A stretch of DNA of 64,000 bases, taken from Kitasatospora xanthocidica. Lineage in GTDB: Bacteria > Actinomycetota > Actinomycetes > Streptomycetales > Streptomycetaceae. Where the stretch lies: NCBI RefSeq assembly GCF_014656195.1, contig NZ_BNBY01000004.1, forward strand, positions 404,736-468,735, in the 5' to 3' direction. The position numbers and the translations under genes were made by a program. Of this stretch, positions 1-8,990 are shown piece by piece. The notes beneath the pieces were generated by a model. It did no database searches. It was not told where the DNA came from and was given only the letters and a program-made list of their open reading frames with translations. Numbering within the stretch: the stretch's first letter is position 1; every line of letters begins with the position of its first letter.

Positions 1-205
1 CGTAGCCGACGATCCGGCCGTCCAGGACGGCCAGCAGGAACTGCTCGGGGGCGTGGCGCTCGTCGAAGACCCCGTCCTCGGCGGGCGGCCGCGGCGAGAC
101 GTCGGACAGGGTGGACCAGCTGGCGCGGTTGAGGACGGCGAGCTCGCGGTCGTCCTCGGCCCGCGCCGGACGGATGATCAGATCGTCAGCGGGCATGCGC
201 GCCAT
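1..205 (-). CDS. GNAT-family N-acetyltransferase, N-terminal part (runs off window)
   Basis: The minus strand opens with MARMPADDLIIRPA and continues through a pattern typical of the first strand and helix of GNAT acetyltransferases (LIIRPARAEDD, later FLLAVLDGRIVGY, the start of the beta-4 region). Only about 68 residues are inside the window; the acetyl-CoA binding motif would lie beyond the left edge. A second in-frame ATG lies three codons downstream and neither has a clear ribosome site. It is divergent from the epimerase gene on the right. The substrate cannot be predicted. The family call is by recognition of the beta1-alpha1 pattern only. Confidence 0.6.
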   Translation of the reverse strand, partial: MARMPADDLIIRPARAEDDRELAVLNRASWSTLSDVSPRPPAEDGVFDERHAPEQFLLAVLDGRIVGY

Positions 206-260
206 GCTAGTGAGACGGATGAGCACGTGACAGACGTGTGTGGACTGCGAGGATGGACCC

Positions 261-1166
261 ATGCGCATCGCAGTCACGGGTTCCACGGGTTTGATCGGTT
301 CGGCGCTCGTCCGCTCCCTGCTGGCGGACGAGCATGAGGTGGTCCGGTTGGTCCGGCACCGGTCCAGGACGGGCCCGCAGCCGGACGGCTCCACGGCCAT
401 CGGCTGGAACCCGCTGCTCGGCGAGATCGACCGGGACGGGCTGGCCGGGGTCCAGGCGGTGGTGCACCTGGCCGGCGCCGGGGTCGGCGACCACCGCTGG
501 ACGGACGCCTACAAGCGGGAGATCCGGGAGAGCCGGGTCCTGGGCACCGAGACGCTGGCCGTCGCGCTGGCCGAGCTGAAGGAGCCGCCGCAGGTCCTGG
601 TGAGCGCCTCCGCGGTCGGCTGGTACGGCCAGACCGGCGACCGGGTGATCGACGAGGACTCCCCCGCCGGCGACGACTTCCTGGCCGAGGTCTGCGTGGA
701 GTGGGAGGCCGCCGCCCGGCCCGCCGAACGGGCCGGGATCCGGGTCGTCCACCCCCGCACCGGGATGGTGCTCTCCTCGGCCGGCGGGGCCGGCGGGCGG
801 CTGTTCCCGCTGTTCCGGCTCGGCCTGGGCGGCCGGCTCGGCAGCGGGCGGCAGTACTGGAGCTTCATCTCGCTGCACGACCAGGTGGCCGCGCTGCGCT
901 TCCTGCTCGACCACGACGACCTCTCCGGCGCCTTCAACCTGACGTCGCCGCGCCCGGCGACCAACGCCGAGCTGACCACCGCGCTCGGCCGGGCGCTGCG
1001 GCGGCCGACGCTGTTCCCGGTGCCGGAGGCGGTGCTGAAGGTGGTGCTGGGCGAGCTGGCGGTCGAGGTGGTCGGCAGCCACCGGGTGGTGCCCCGGCGG
1101 TTGTCGGACGCGGGCTTCCGCTTCACCCACCCGGACGTGTACTCGGCGGTGCTCGCGGCGCTGTGA
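261..1166 (+). CDS. TIGR01777-family NAD(P)-binding epimerase / SDR-like protein
   Basis: A 301-aa protein starting MRIAVTGSTGLIGSALV, with the Rossmann nucleotide-binding motif TGSTGLIG at residues 6-13. Further features of the atypical-SDR YfcH/TIGR01777 family are visible: VVHLAGAGVGDHRW, SASAVGWYG near the middle, a C-terminal half with HPRTGMVLS, and a terminal FNLTSPRPATNAEL domain. The ATG at 261 is preceded by GAGGA at good spacing, so I prefer it to the upstream GTG at 240. Members are predicted sugar-nucleotide epimerases, but a substrate is generally not known. It sits a few kilobases from lipB and is not obviously in an operon with the next gene, which is 420 bp away. Confidence 0.85.
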   Translation: MRIAVTGSTGLIGSALVRSLLADEHEVVRLVRHRSRTGPQPDGSTAIGWNPLLGEIDRDGLAGVQAVVHLAGAGVGDHRWTDAYKREIRESRVLGTETLAVALAELKEPPQVLVSASAVGWYGQTGDRVIDEDSPAGDDFLAEVCVEWEAAARPAERAGIRVVHPRTGMVLSSAGGAGGRLFPLFRLGLGGRLGSGRQYWSFISLHDQVAALRFLLDHDDLSGAFNLTSPRPATNAELTTALGRALRRPTLFPVPEAVLKVVLGELAVEVVGSHRVVPRRLSDAGFRFTHPDVYSAVLAAL

Positions 1167-1588
1167 GGCGGCGTCGCTCTCGGCGGTGCTCGCGGTGCCG
1201 TGGGACGGCGGTGCTCGCGGCGGTGCCGTGACGTACGCGTGCCGGGTGTCGTGCGTACCTCCGGCTACGGCATCCGCCCTGGCCAAGGGCATATGCCGGG
1301 CGGGGGCCGGACGGGGCTCCGGCAGGGGGCGCACGGGAGCACACGGCGGGCGCGTCGCACGCCCCCGGTGACCGTGCGCGCCCGCCGACCCCCGAACCCG
1401 GCCACCAGGGCGCACTGTCCGTGACCGCGCCCCTGCCCGGTGCCGCACAACCACGACCGGCCTTCGAATCCGGCTCGATGCGCTTGTCTGATGCTCACAC
1501 TGACTGGGCATCACCCTCCTCGGACCGTGTCCCGGCACCCCGCTGCCTGCGTCGGCCGGAGCCCCGGGACCAGGGAGGGAGCACGCCC
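1167..1588. other. intergenic region, no gene recognised
   Basis: About 420 bp between the epimerase and the FAD oxidoreductase. It contains short GGTGCTCGCGG-type repeats directly after the epimerase stop (around 1182-1220). The TTGTCT near 1486 and the AT-richer stretch to about 1515 could form part of a promoter for the downstream gene, but no -10 element is convincing. The overlapping reading frames have no recognisable protein features. Confidence 0.4.
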
Positions 1589-2920
1589 GTGCCCACGTAC
1601 GACTTCACCCGCCGTGCCCGCCGGCCGTCCGACCCGGACGTCATCGTGGTCGGCGCCGGACTCGCGGGCCTGATCGCGGCCCGCGCGCTCACCGGCCACG
1701 GCCTCGCCGTTCAGGTCCTGGAGAGCGGCGACCGGATCGGCGGCCGCATGACCACCCGCGAGCTGGACGGATTCCGGCTCGACGACGGCGGCCACCTGCT
1801 GAACACCGCCTTCCCCGAGCTGCGCCGCGCGCTCGACCTCGACCGCCTCGACCTGCGCCCGCTCGCGCCCGGCGTGCTCGTGCACAGCGGCGGCCGCCGG
1901 TACCGCGCCGGGGACCCGCAGCTCACCGCCGCCCGGCAGGCCGCCACCCGCGCCCCGCTGGGCAGCCCACTGGACAAGGCCCGGCTGGCCAGCTGGCTCG
2001 GCCGGCTCGCCGCCACCCCGGTCGGGCGGCTCCAGGCCCGGCCGGAGACCACCGCCGCCCGCGCGCTGACCGGCCACGGCCTCGCCCCGCGCACGGTCGA
2101 CGGCTTCCTGCGCCCGCTGCTCAGCGCCCTGCTCGGCGATCCGGCGCTCGGCACCAGCAGCCGGGTCGCCGACCTGGTGCTGCGCTCGTACGCCCGCGGA
2201 CGGCTCTGTCTGCCCGCCGGCGGGATCGCGGCGGTGCCGGCCCAGCTGGCCGCCGCCCTGCCCGTCGGCACCGTCCGCACCGGGGTGCAGGTCACCTCGG
2301 TCGCGGCGGACGGCGTGGAGACCCGCGAGCACGGGCGGATAGGCGCCCAGGCCGTCGTCGTCGCCACCGACGCCCGCTCCGCCGCCGAGCTGCTGCCCGG
2401 ACTGCGGCTGCCGGACTTCCACCCCGTCACGACCTTCTACCACGCGGCCGACCGGGCCCCGGTGGGCGAGGCCGTCCTGCTGCTCGACGGCGACCGGCCG
2501 AACGGGCACCCGCCGCTGGTCTCGCACTCGCTGGTGCTCAGCGAGCTGCACCCGTCCTACGCCCCGGCCGGCCAGGCACTGGTCGCCACCACCGTGCTCG
2601 GGCGGCGCGCCTTCGACCCGGGCGGCCCGGCCGGGCTGGAGCCCGCCGTCCGGGCCAGGCTCACCGAGCTCTACGGCACCTCGACGACGGACTGGCAGTT
2701 CCTCAGCGTGCGGCACGTCCCGGACGCGCTGCCCGCCATGCCGCCGCCGCACAACACCCGGCGCCCGGTGCGCCTGCTGGCCGGGCTGTACGTCGCCGGG
2801 GACCACCGGGACACCAGCACCGCGCAGGGCGCACTGGTCTCCGGGCGGCGGGCGGCCCGGGCGGTGCTGCGCGACCTCGGGGTGCCGGCCGGCGCCCGGG
2901 AGGCGGAGGCGGCGGCCTGA
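1589..2920 (+). CDS. NAD(P)/FAD-dependent oxidoreductase (amine oxidase / phytoene-desaturase-like)
   Basis: A 443-aa protein with an FAD-binding Rossmann fold near the N-terminus: VIVVGAGLAGLIAARAL (about residues 18-34), followed by an acidic end of strand 2 (VLESGDRIGGRM) typical of the amine oxidase/protoporphyrinogen oxidase/carotenoid desaturase fold. The C-terminal FAD motif GLYVAGDHRDTSTAQGALVSGRRAA is also present. The start is taken at GTG 1589, preceded by CAGGGAGGGAG; the open frame extends upstream to 1421 but that part is not protein-like. Substrate unknown; no carotenoid genes are adjacent. It is followed by 136 bp and then the repeat-rich small ORF. Confidence 0.82.
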   Translation: MPTYDFTRRARRPSDPDVIVVGAGLAGLIAARALTGHGLAVQVLESGDRIGGRMTTRELDGFRLDDGGHLLNTAFPELRRALDLDRLDLRPLAPGVLVHSGGRRYRAGDPQLTAARQAATRAPLGSPLDKARLASWLGRLAATPVGRLQARPETTAARALTGHGLAPRTVDGFLRPLLSALLGDPALGTSSRVADLVLRSYARGRLCLPAGGIAAVPAQLAAALPVGTVRTGVQVTSVAADGVETREHGRIGAQAVVVATDARSAAELLPGLRLPDFHPVTTFYHAADRAPVGEAVLLLDGDRPNGHPPLVSHSLVLSELHPSYAPAGQALVATTVLGRRAFDPGGPAGLEPAVRARLTELYGTSTTDWQFLSVRHVPDALPAMPPPHNTRRPVRLLAGLYVAGDHRDTSTAQGALVSGRRAARAVLRDLGVPAGAREAEAAA

Positions 2921-3056
2921 GCACCGCGCCGTCGGCGGCGGCGCACCGGGCGGTGCGGTTCGGCGCGGTTCGGCGCGGTTTGGCGCTCCTCCGCGGTGTC
3001 CGGACACGCCAGCGGTCTGCCGGGGTGACAGACCGACGGCGTGCCAGGATGCCGCT

Positions 3057-3191
3057 GTGACCGACCTGACCGATCTGCCGGGTATGACCGATCCGAGTGG
3101 TACGACCGATCCGCGCGGTACGACCGATCCGCGCGGTACGACCGATCCGCGCGGTGCGGCCGATCCGACCGTCCGGCCGGCGGAGCGGTGA
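3057..3191 (+). CDS. small ORF with TTDPRG repeats, overlapping the antiporter start
   Basis: A 44-codon frame begins GTG 3057 (AGGA eight bases upstream) and reads VTDLTDLPGMTDPSG, then three TTDPRG units, ending PTVRPAER. Its TGA stop (3189-3191) overlaps the GTG start of the antiporter (3188) in a GTGA junction. That is the arrangement used for translational coupling in this genome. The coding repeats come from an 18-bp DNA tandem repeat, so the frame could be a by-product of the repeat. No homologue is recalled. It may be a leader peptide or a small membrane-adjacent protein; the role is unknown. Confidence 0.4.
   Translation: MTDLTDLPGMTDPSGTTDPRGTTDPRGTTDPRGAADPTVRPAER
3086..3157. repeat. 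18-bp tandem repeat, four units
   Basis: Four head-to-tail units of GACCGATCCGCGCGGTAC, beginning at 3086, 3104, 3122 and 3140. The first (GAGTGG variant) and last (GTGC ending) differ slightly, and a fifth degenerate unit follows. The length is a multiple of three, so in frame with the 3057 ORF the array encodes TTDPRG repeats. Repeat number may vary between strains. Confidence 0.9.
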
Positions 3192-4417
3192 GCACCGTCG
3201 CCGCGCAACCGCTGAACCTGCTCCTGATCCCCGCCGCGGCCGTGGCCGCGCCGCTGGTCGCCGACCGGTTGCTGCGGTGGATCGCCGTACCGACCGTCGT
3301 GGTCGAGATCGTGCTCGGAGTGCTGATCGGCCCGGACGTCCTGGGCTGGGCGAACGTCGACGAACTGGTCGACGCGCTCTCCCAGTTCGGCCTGGCCATG
3401 CTGATGTTCCTGGCCGGGTACGAGATCGACTTCGGCAAGCTGCGCGGCGGCCCGCTGAAACGGGCGGGCGCCGCGTGGCTGTTCTCGCTGGTCGTCGCCC
3501 TCGGTGTGGGCGCGCTGGTCAACCCCGATCCGCTGGACGGCGCCTTCGCCGGGCTGGTGCTCACCACCACCGCCCTCGGCACGATCCTGCCGATCCTGCG
3601 CGACTCCGGGGAACTGCCGACCCCGTTCGGCTCGCTGGTGATGGCCACCGGGGCGGTCGGCGAGTTCGCGCCGATCATCGCGATCGCCGTGCTGCTCAGC
3701 GGCAACTCCCCCGCCCGGACGGCGGTCATCCTCGGCGCCTTCGCGGTGATCACCGCCGTCGCCGTGCTCGGCGCCCGCCGCCCCCGCCCGGCCTGGAGCA
3801 CCCGGCTCATCGAGCGGACCCTGCGCACCTCCGGGCAGTTCGCGATCCGCGCGGTGATCCTGGTGCTGGCCGCCATGGTCGCCGCCGCCCTCTGGCTCGA
3901 CCTCGACATGCTGCTCGGCGCCTTCACCTCCGGGATCGTCTCCCGGCTGCTGCTCTCCGACATCCGGCGGGCCGAGGAGGAGGTGATCGAGGCCAAGCTG
4001 GAGGCCATCGGCTTCGGCTTCCTGGTGCCGGTCTTCTTCGTGGTCAGCGGGATGAACTTCGACCTGGACGCGCTGCTGGACGACCCGGGCACGCTGCTGC
4101 TCGTCCCGGTGTTCCTGCTGCTGTTCCTGGTGGTGCGCGGACTGCCGGCCGGACTGCTCGCCCCGGCCGGGCTCGGCCGGCGCGACCGCGCGGCGCTCAC
4201 CCTGTACGGGGCGACGGCGCTGCCGCTGGTCGTGGTGATCACCACGATCGAGGTGGACGCCGGGCACCTGCCCTCCTCGACGGCGGCGGCGCTGGTCGGC
4301 GCCGGGATGCTGTCGGTGCTGGTGTTCCCGCTGGCCGCGCAACGGGTGCGCGGCGGTGCGCGGCCGGAGGCGGGGGACGGGCAGGAGCGGCCGAGGGTCC
4401 GGGCCGAGAGCTGGTAG
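3188..4417 (+). CDS. cation:proton antiporter (CPA2 / Kef-type membrane protein)
   Basis: A 409-aa integral membrane protein with about 11-12 hydrophobic segments. Family hallmarks include VVVEIVLGVLIGPDVLGW near residues 38-55, LSQFGLAMLMFLAGYEIDF, and the GxxxPxxR-like mid-protein region. The C-terminal half contains GFGFLVPVFFVVSGMNFDL, a signature of the Na+/H+ exchanger (CPA2) superfamily. No C-terminal TrkA-N domain is present. The likely role is monovalent cation/proton exchange across the cytoplasmic membrane. The start GTG 3188 overlaps the stop of the repeat-encoding small ORF, which excludes the hydrophilic repeat tract from the protein. Confidence 0.85.
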   Translation: MSTVAAQPLNLLLIPAAAVAAPLVADRLLRWIAVPTVVVEIVLGVLIGPDVLGWANVDELVDALSQFGLAMLMFLAGYEIDFGKLRGGPLKRAGAAWLFSLVVALGVGALVNPDPLDGAFAGLVLTTTALGTILPILRDSGELPTPFGSLVMATGAVGEFAPIIAIAVLLSGNSPARTAVILGAFAVITAVAVLGARRPRPAWSTRLIERTLRTSGQFAIRAVILVLAAMVAAALWLDLDMLLGAFTSGIVSRLLLSDIRRAEEEVIEAKLEAIGFGFLVPVFFVVSGMNFDLDALLDDPGTLLLVPVFLLLFLVVRGLPAGLLAPAGLGRRDRAALTLYGATALPLVVVITTIEVDAGHLPSSTAAALVGAGMLSVLVFPLAAQRVRGGARPEAGDGQERPRVRAESW

Positions 4418-4442
4418 GGCCCCGGCGGGACGCGCGGCCGCC

Positions 4443-4469
4443 GGGGAGCCGGCCGGACCCGGGCTCCCC
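4443..4469. terminator. likely bidirectional terminator between convergent genes
   Basis: Inverted repeat GGGGAGCC (4443-4450) / GGCTCCCC (4462-4469) between the convergent antiporter and regulator genes. The T-tract is weak, as usual in this GC range. Confidence 0.5.
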
Positions 4470-4484
4470 CGTGCGCCGGGCCGG

Positions 4485-6374
4485 TCAGATCACCCCCGCC
4501 TGCCGGGCCGTCTCCTCGAAGGCGCGGGCCACCGGGCTGCCGCGGTAGGGGGTGAGGCGGCGGTGGAAGTCCCGGACGTACTCCAGCGAGCGCGCCGAGC
4601 GCATCTCGCCCGCCGCCCGCAGGGCGTCGGTGGCCATGGTGCAGGCCTCGTCGAGGTCCCCCATGCCGAGCCGGGCGGTGGCCAGCACCAGCCGGCAGAA
4701 GATCCGGCTGCGGGCGTAGGCGGGCGAGCGCAGCCGCAGCGACTTCTCGGCGTGCTGGGCGGCGGTGCGCCACTGCTGCAGGTCGCGGTAGCAGTGGGCG
4801 AACTCGTCGGAGAGCTGCGCCTCGTCGAAGTACCGCGCCCAGGCGGGCAGTTCGTCGCCCGTCCGGGAGGCCGCCAGGGCCCGCTCGGCGCGCACCAGGG
4901 CGGTGGTGCAGGAGCGGACGTCGCCCAGCAGGCCGTGCCCGCGGGCCTCGGCGGCGTGCATCAGCGACTGGACCACCGGCGGGACCGCGGTGCCCACGCC
5001 CTGCTGGGCGACCCGGGCGAGCTGGACCGCCTCCCGGCCGTGGCCGAGGTGGACGGCCTGCTGGCTCATCGTCACCAGGACGTAGCCGCCGAGCGCGCGG
5101 TCCCCGGCGGCCTGGGAGAGCCGCAGCGCCTGGACGAAGTAGCGCTGGGCGAGGCCGTGCGCGGCGATGTCGAAGGACGTCCAGCCGGCCAGCCTGGTCA
5201 GGTCGGCGACGGCGCCGAACAGGGCCCGGCCGATCTGCTCGCCGTAGCGGCCGCGCAGCATCGGCTCGGCCTCGCTCTCCAGGTAGCGGACCAGCGCCTG
5301 GCGGGCGTGGCCGCCGCCGTAGGCGTGGTCGAGCGCCCGGAAGAGGTCGCCGACGGCGCGGATGGCGGCGATGTCGCCGCGGCCGACCCGCAGCGCGGGA
5401 CGGGACTCGCGGGCCGGGTCGGAGTACGGCGGCTCGACCGCGACCGGCGGGCGGCGGCTCTGGGTGGGCACCCGGCCGATGGTGGGAGCGGTGCCGGTCG
5501 TCCCGGCCGTGCTCCGCGCGGTGGGCGCGCCGGGGCCGCCGTGCAGGCCGGGGGCGCCGCCGACCGGTCCACGCGCCGGGCTCGTGGCGGACGCGCCGGG
5601 CGTGCCCTGCCCGGGCGCGCCGGTGGCGGCGGCCGTACCGGGCGGCGGCGGGCCGGTGGCGGTGTCCGGACGGGCCAGGGTGGAGCCGTCCCGGGCGACC
5701 CGCTCGTCGGTGCGGCCGATCAGCCAGTCCCGGCTGGGGACGACCAGGCCGGCCGGGGTGAAGGCGATCCGGCGCAGCTCGGACTGCGGGCCGTTGTCCT
5801 TGCGCCACATGCTCGCCACGATGTCCACCGCTTCCTGCGGGGTCTCGGCGAACTCCAGGCCGGCGTAGACCGGGGCGCAGGCGTCCAGGCCGAGGTCCTG
5901 GGCGGTGAGGCGGCGGCCGAGGCGCCGGGTGAAGACCTCGGCGATCAGGGCCGGGGTGGCGCCGCGGGGCTGCTGGCCGCGCAGCCAGCGGGTGACCGAG
6001 GTCTTGTCGTAGCGCAGGTCGAGGCCGTGCTCCAGGCCGAGCTGGTCGACCCGGCGGGCCAGCCCCGCGTGCGAGAAGCCGGCCTCCTCGATCAGTGCGG
6101 CGAGCTGGCCGTTCTGCGGGGCCGGGCCGGAGTGGCCGCCGCTGCGCCCGGGTGCGGGGGCGCCGGGGGTCTCGTGCCGGTCGGGTGTGGCCTGCGCGGG
6201 CAGCCGCAGTGCGTCGGCGGTCGGATCGTCGGCGGTCAGCGTGTCGCCGGTCAGGGCGTCGGGAGCCAGGGCGTCGGGGGCGTCCGGAAGGGTCCGGCCG
6301 ACCGGACCTCGGTGCTGGCCGAGCGGGTCGAGCGGTCCGTACGCCGGGCTGTCGGTTGCAGGCCGTTGGGGCAT
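4485..6374 (-). CDS. large HTH transcriptional regulator with TPR-like C-terminal half
   Basis: A 629-aa protein. After a low-complexity N-terminal ~85 residues comes an HTH-like segment (LAALIEEAGFSHAGLARRVD through DKTSVTRWLRGQQPRG). This is the DNA-binding module found in a Streptomyces regulator family. A proline/threonine-rich linker follows, then an alpha-helical C-terminal half (YGGGHARQALVRYLESEAEP onward) that reads as TPR-like repeats (HYCYRDLQQWRTAAQHAEKSL-type helices). The start at ATG 6374 is chosen over longer frames because the upstream residues are non-coding in character. The architecture resembles NsdA-type developmental/antibiotic regulators, but that is family-level inference. 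It is divergent from the SDR gene across a 309-bp gap. Confidence 0.7.
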   Translation of the reverse strand: MPQRPATDSPAYGPLDPLGQHRGPVGRTLPDAPDALAPDALTGDTLTADDPTADALRLPAQATPDRHETPGAPAPGRSGGHSGPAPQNGQLAALIEEAGFSHAGLARRVDQLGLEHGLDLRYDKTSVTRWLRGQQPRGATPALIAEVFTRRLGRRLTAQDLGLDACAPVYAGLEFAETPQEAVDIVASMWRKDNGPQSELRRIAFTPAGLVVPSRDWLIGRTDERVARDGSTLARPDTATGPPPPGTAAATGAPGQGTPGASATSPARGPVGGAPGLHGGPGAPTARSTAGTTGTAPTIGRVPTQSRRPPVAVEPPYSDPARESRPALRVGRGDIAAIRAVGDLFRALDHAYGGGHARQALVRYLESEAEPMLRGRYGEQIGRALFGAVADLTRLAGWTSFDIAAHGLAQRYFVQALRLSQAAGDRALGGYVLVTMSQQAVHLGHGREAVQLARVAQQGVGTAVPPVVQSLMHAAEARGHGLLGDVRSCTTALVRAERALAASRTGDELPAWARYFDEAQLSDEFAHCYRDLQQWRTAAQHAEKSLRLRSPAYARSRIFCRLVLATARLGMGDLDEACTMATDALRAAGEMRSARSLEYVRDFHRRLTPYRGSPVARAFEETARQAGVI

Positions 6375-6683
6375 GTCTGTCAACACCTCTCGGACGTCGC
6401 ACCGGGCTCTACCAGCACTTCGGCGGCCTGGGGCGGCGCCCCCTGTCGGGAATCGGCGTGAATGTAGCGAGCATTCGGGCGCTATGGGTGGATCTGACCG
6501 AGCAATCCTCCGAACGGGTGAAGCAACCGCGCCCATTGTGGGGAAGCGCGGTCACCATGGGTTTGGCCTTCCGCGGTCGAACCGTCGATCGAGGGTCGTA
6601 GTGGTTGCCGCCACAGCCCGGCGGGATGCTGTGGTGGCCCACCACATGGGAGCCGGACCGCCGGATTCCTACCGTTCTCGGCC
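6375..6683. other. divergent intergenic region, presumed promoters
   Basis: About 309 bp between the minus-strand HTH regulator and the plus-strand SDR. The 6440-6520 part is AT-richer than its surroundings and is the likeliest promoter region for one or both genes. No specific operator or riboswitch is recognised. Confidence 0.4.
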
Positions 6684-7445
6684 ATGGACACCACTACAGC
6701 CCGCCCGCTCGACGGCCGCACGGCTCTGGTCACCGGAGCCGCCTCGGGCATCGGCCGGGCCTGTGCCGAGGCCCTCGCCGGGGCCGGCGCCCGGGTCTAC
6801 GTCGTCGACCTCGCGGCCGGTCCGGCCGAGGAGCTCGCCGAGCGGATCGGCGGGCGCGCGCTGGTCACCGACCTCGCCGACCCCGAGGCCGTGGACGCCC
6901 TGCCGGACGACGCCGACATCGTGGTCAACAACGCCGGGCTCCAGCACGTCGCGCCGGTCCACGAGTTCCCGCCGGACCGCTTCACGCTCATCCAGCGCGT
7001 CATGGTCGAGGCCCCGTTCCGCATCCTGCGCCGGACCCTGCCGCACATGTACGAGCGGGAGTGGGGACGGATCGTCAACGTCTCCTCCGTCCACGGCCTG
7101 CGGGCCAGCGCCTTCAAGTCCGCGTACGTCACCGCGAAGCACGCCCTGGAGGGCCTGAGCAAGACGGTCGCCCTGGAGGGCGCGCCGTACGGCGTCACCA
7201 GCAACTGCATCAACCCCGGCTACGTCCGCACCCCCCTGGTGGAGAAGCAGATCGCCGCCCAGGCGCTCGCCCACGGCATCCGCGAGGACGAGGTGGTCGA
7301 GCGGATCATGCTCGACCGCACCGCCGTGAAGCGCCTCATCGAACCCGACGAGATCGCCCAGCTCGCCCTCTGGCTCTGCTCCCCCACCGCCTCGTACATC
7401 ACCGGCGCCAGCCTCCCGGTCGACGGCGGCTGGACGGCGCACTGA
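6684..7445 (+). CDS. 3-hydroxybutyrate dehydrogenase-like SDR
   Basis: A 253-aa classical short-chain dehydrogenase. It shows the cofactor motif TGAASGIG (about residues 17-24), NNAG, the catalytic Ser in VSSVHG, and the YVTAK Tyr/Lys pair. The stretch from SAYVTAKHALEGLSKTVALE to the C-terminal ASYITGASLPVDGGWTA is very close to D-beta-hydroxybutyrate dehydrogenases (acetoacetate/3-hydroxybutyrate, NAD+), which are about 255 aa. The next gene, a metabolite:proton symporter, is in the same orientation 101 bp downstream, followed by a PucR-type regulator. This suggests a small uptake-and-oxidation cluster for a hydroxy- or keto-acid. The substrate assignment is by family resemblance. Confidence 0.8.
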   Translation: MDTTTARPLDGRTALVTGAASGIGRACAEALAGAGARVYVVDLAAGPAEELAERIGGRALVTDLADPEAVDALPDDADIVVNNAGLQHVAPVHEFPPDRFTLIQRVMVEAPFRILRRTLPHMYEREWGRIVNVSSVHGLRASAFKSAYVTAKHALEGLSKTVALEGAPYGVTSNCINPGYVRTPLVEKQIAAQALAHGIREDEVVERIMLDRTAVKRLIEPDEIAQLALWLCSPTASYITGASLPVDGGWTAH

Positions 7446-7546
7446 CCCGCTCCTCCCGCGCGGGCCTCCGCCGCGCGGATCCCCGCCTCGTGGACCCCCG
7501 CCTCGTGGCGGCATCGACTCCCCCTCGGCCCTGGAAGTGGTGGCAC

Positions 7547-8935
7547 ATGGACTCCCCCGACTCCCCCGCAAGCGGTACGGCGACGCGCAGTTCACTCCCG
7601 AGAGTGGTGGCTGCCAGCCTGATCGGCACGACCATCGAGTGGTACGACTACTTCTTGTACGGAACGTCCGCGGCGCTGGTGTTCGGGAAGCTGTTCTTCC
7701 CGCACAGCGACCCGCTGACCGGGACACTGCTGTCCTTCCTCACCTACGCGATCGGGTTCGCGGCGCGGCCGCTCGGGGCCCTGGTGTTCGGGCACTTCGG
7801 GGACCGGGTGGGGCGGAAGAAGCTGCTGGTGGTCAGCCTGCTGCTGATGGGCGGGTCGACCACGGCGATCGGCCTGCTGCCGACCTACGACTCGATCGGG
7901 GTCGCGGCGCCGGTGCTGCTGACGGCGCTGCGGCTGGTGCAGGGCTTCGCGCTCGGCGGCGAGTGGGGCGGGGCCGTCCTGCTGGTGTCGGAGCACGGGG
8001 ACCAGCGGCGCCGGGGCTTCTGGGCGTCCTGGCCGCAGGGCGGGGCGCCGGCCGGGAACCTGCTGGCGGCGGGGGCGCTGTCGCTGCTGACCACAGTGCA
8101 GTCGGACGCGGAGTTCCTGTCCTGGGGCTGGCGGGTGCCGTTCCTGCTGTCGGCGCTGCTGGTCGCGGTCGGGATGTGGATCCGGCTCGCGGTGGACGAG
8201 TCGCCGCTGTTCAAGGCCGCGCTGGCGGCGCAGCAGGCCCGGGAGACCGTCGAACAGCCGCCGCTGGTCAGCGTGTTGAAGCACCACTGGCGGGAGGTGC
8301 TGGTCGCCATGGGCGCCCGGATGGCGGAGAACATCTCGTACTACGTCATGACGACGTTCGTGCTGACCTACGCCGTCACCCACGCGCACTTCGGCAAGCA
8401 GAGCGCGCTCAACGCCGTACTGATCGGCTCCGCCGTGCAGTTCGCGCTGATCCCGCTGTTCGGCGCGCTGTCCGACCGGGTCGGGCGCAGGCCGGTGTAC
8501 CTGGTGGGCGCGGTCGGGGTCGGGGTCTGGGCGTTCGTGTTCTTCGGGATGGTGGACACCCGGTCGTTCGGCTCGCTGGTCCTCGCCGTGACCGTCGGAC
8601 TGGTCTTCCACAGCGCGATGTACGCGCCCCAGGCGGCCTTCTTCTCCGAGCTGTTCGCCACCCGGATGCGCTACTCGGGCGCCTCGATCGGGGCCCAGTT
8701 CTCCTCGGTCGCGGCCGGCGCCCCGGCGCCGCTGATCGCCACCGCGCTGCTCAAGGACTACGGCAGCGCGACGCCGATCTCGGTGTACGTCGCCGGCGCC
8801 GCCGTGATCACCGTCTTCGCGGTGCTCTGCGGGCGGGAGACCAGGGGCCAGGACCTCGCGGACGTCGCCGACGTCGCCGACACCGAGGCGCCGGAGGCGG
8901 ATACCACCCCGGTCGCGAAGCCCGCCACCGCCTGA
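7547..8935 (+). CDS. MHS-family metabolite:H+ symporter (MFS)
   Basis: A 462-aa major facilitator with 12 predicted membrane segments. Subfamily features are clear: IGTTIEWYDYFLYGTSAALVF in TM1, the loop motif GHFGDRVGRKKLL after TM2, ALGGEWGGAVLL in the TM4 region, and the duplicated GALSDRVGRRPVY in the second half. This is the metabolite:H+ symporter group (shikimate, proline/betaine, alpha-ketoglutarate transporters). The start ATG 7547 gives the typical length; the open frame extends upstream through the SDR gene. The C-terminal tail is acidic. It is presumably co-transcribed with the dehydrogenase and takes up its substrate (inference). Confidence 0.88.
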   Translation: MDSPDSPASGTATRSSLPRVVAASLIGTTIEWYDYFLYGTSAALVFGKLFFPHSDPLTGTLLSFLTYAIGFAARPLGALVFGHFGDRVGRKKLLVVSLLLMGGSTTAIGLLPTYDSIGVAAPVLLTALRLVQGFALGGEWGGAVLLVSEHGDQRRRGFWASWPQGGAPAGNLLAAGALSLLTTVQSDAEFLSWGWRVPFLLSALLVAVGMWIRLAVDESPLFKAALAAQQARETVEQPPLVSVLKHHWREVLVAMGARMAENISYYVMTTFVLTYAVTHAHFGKQSALNAVLIGSAVQFALIPLFGALSDRVGRRPVYLVGAVGVGVWAFVFFGMVDTRSFGSLVLAVTVGLVFHSAMYAPQAAFFSELFATRMRYSGASIGAQFSSVAAGAPAPLIATALLKDYGSATPISVYVAGAAVITVFAVLCGRETRGQDLADVADVADTEAPEADTTPVAKPATA

Positions 8936-8990
8936 CGACCCAGCCGTTACTATCGCGCTTCCGCCCCACTGCCGATTGGCGGCACGCACC

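Noticed and set aside
2671..6402. A 1243-codon minus-strand frame and other very long Arg/Pro/Ala-rich frames (for example 1511-4342 and 37028-40159)
   Set aside because: They run antisense or out of frame through well-supported genes and have no protein-family features.
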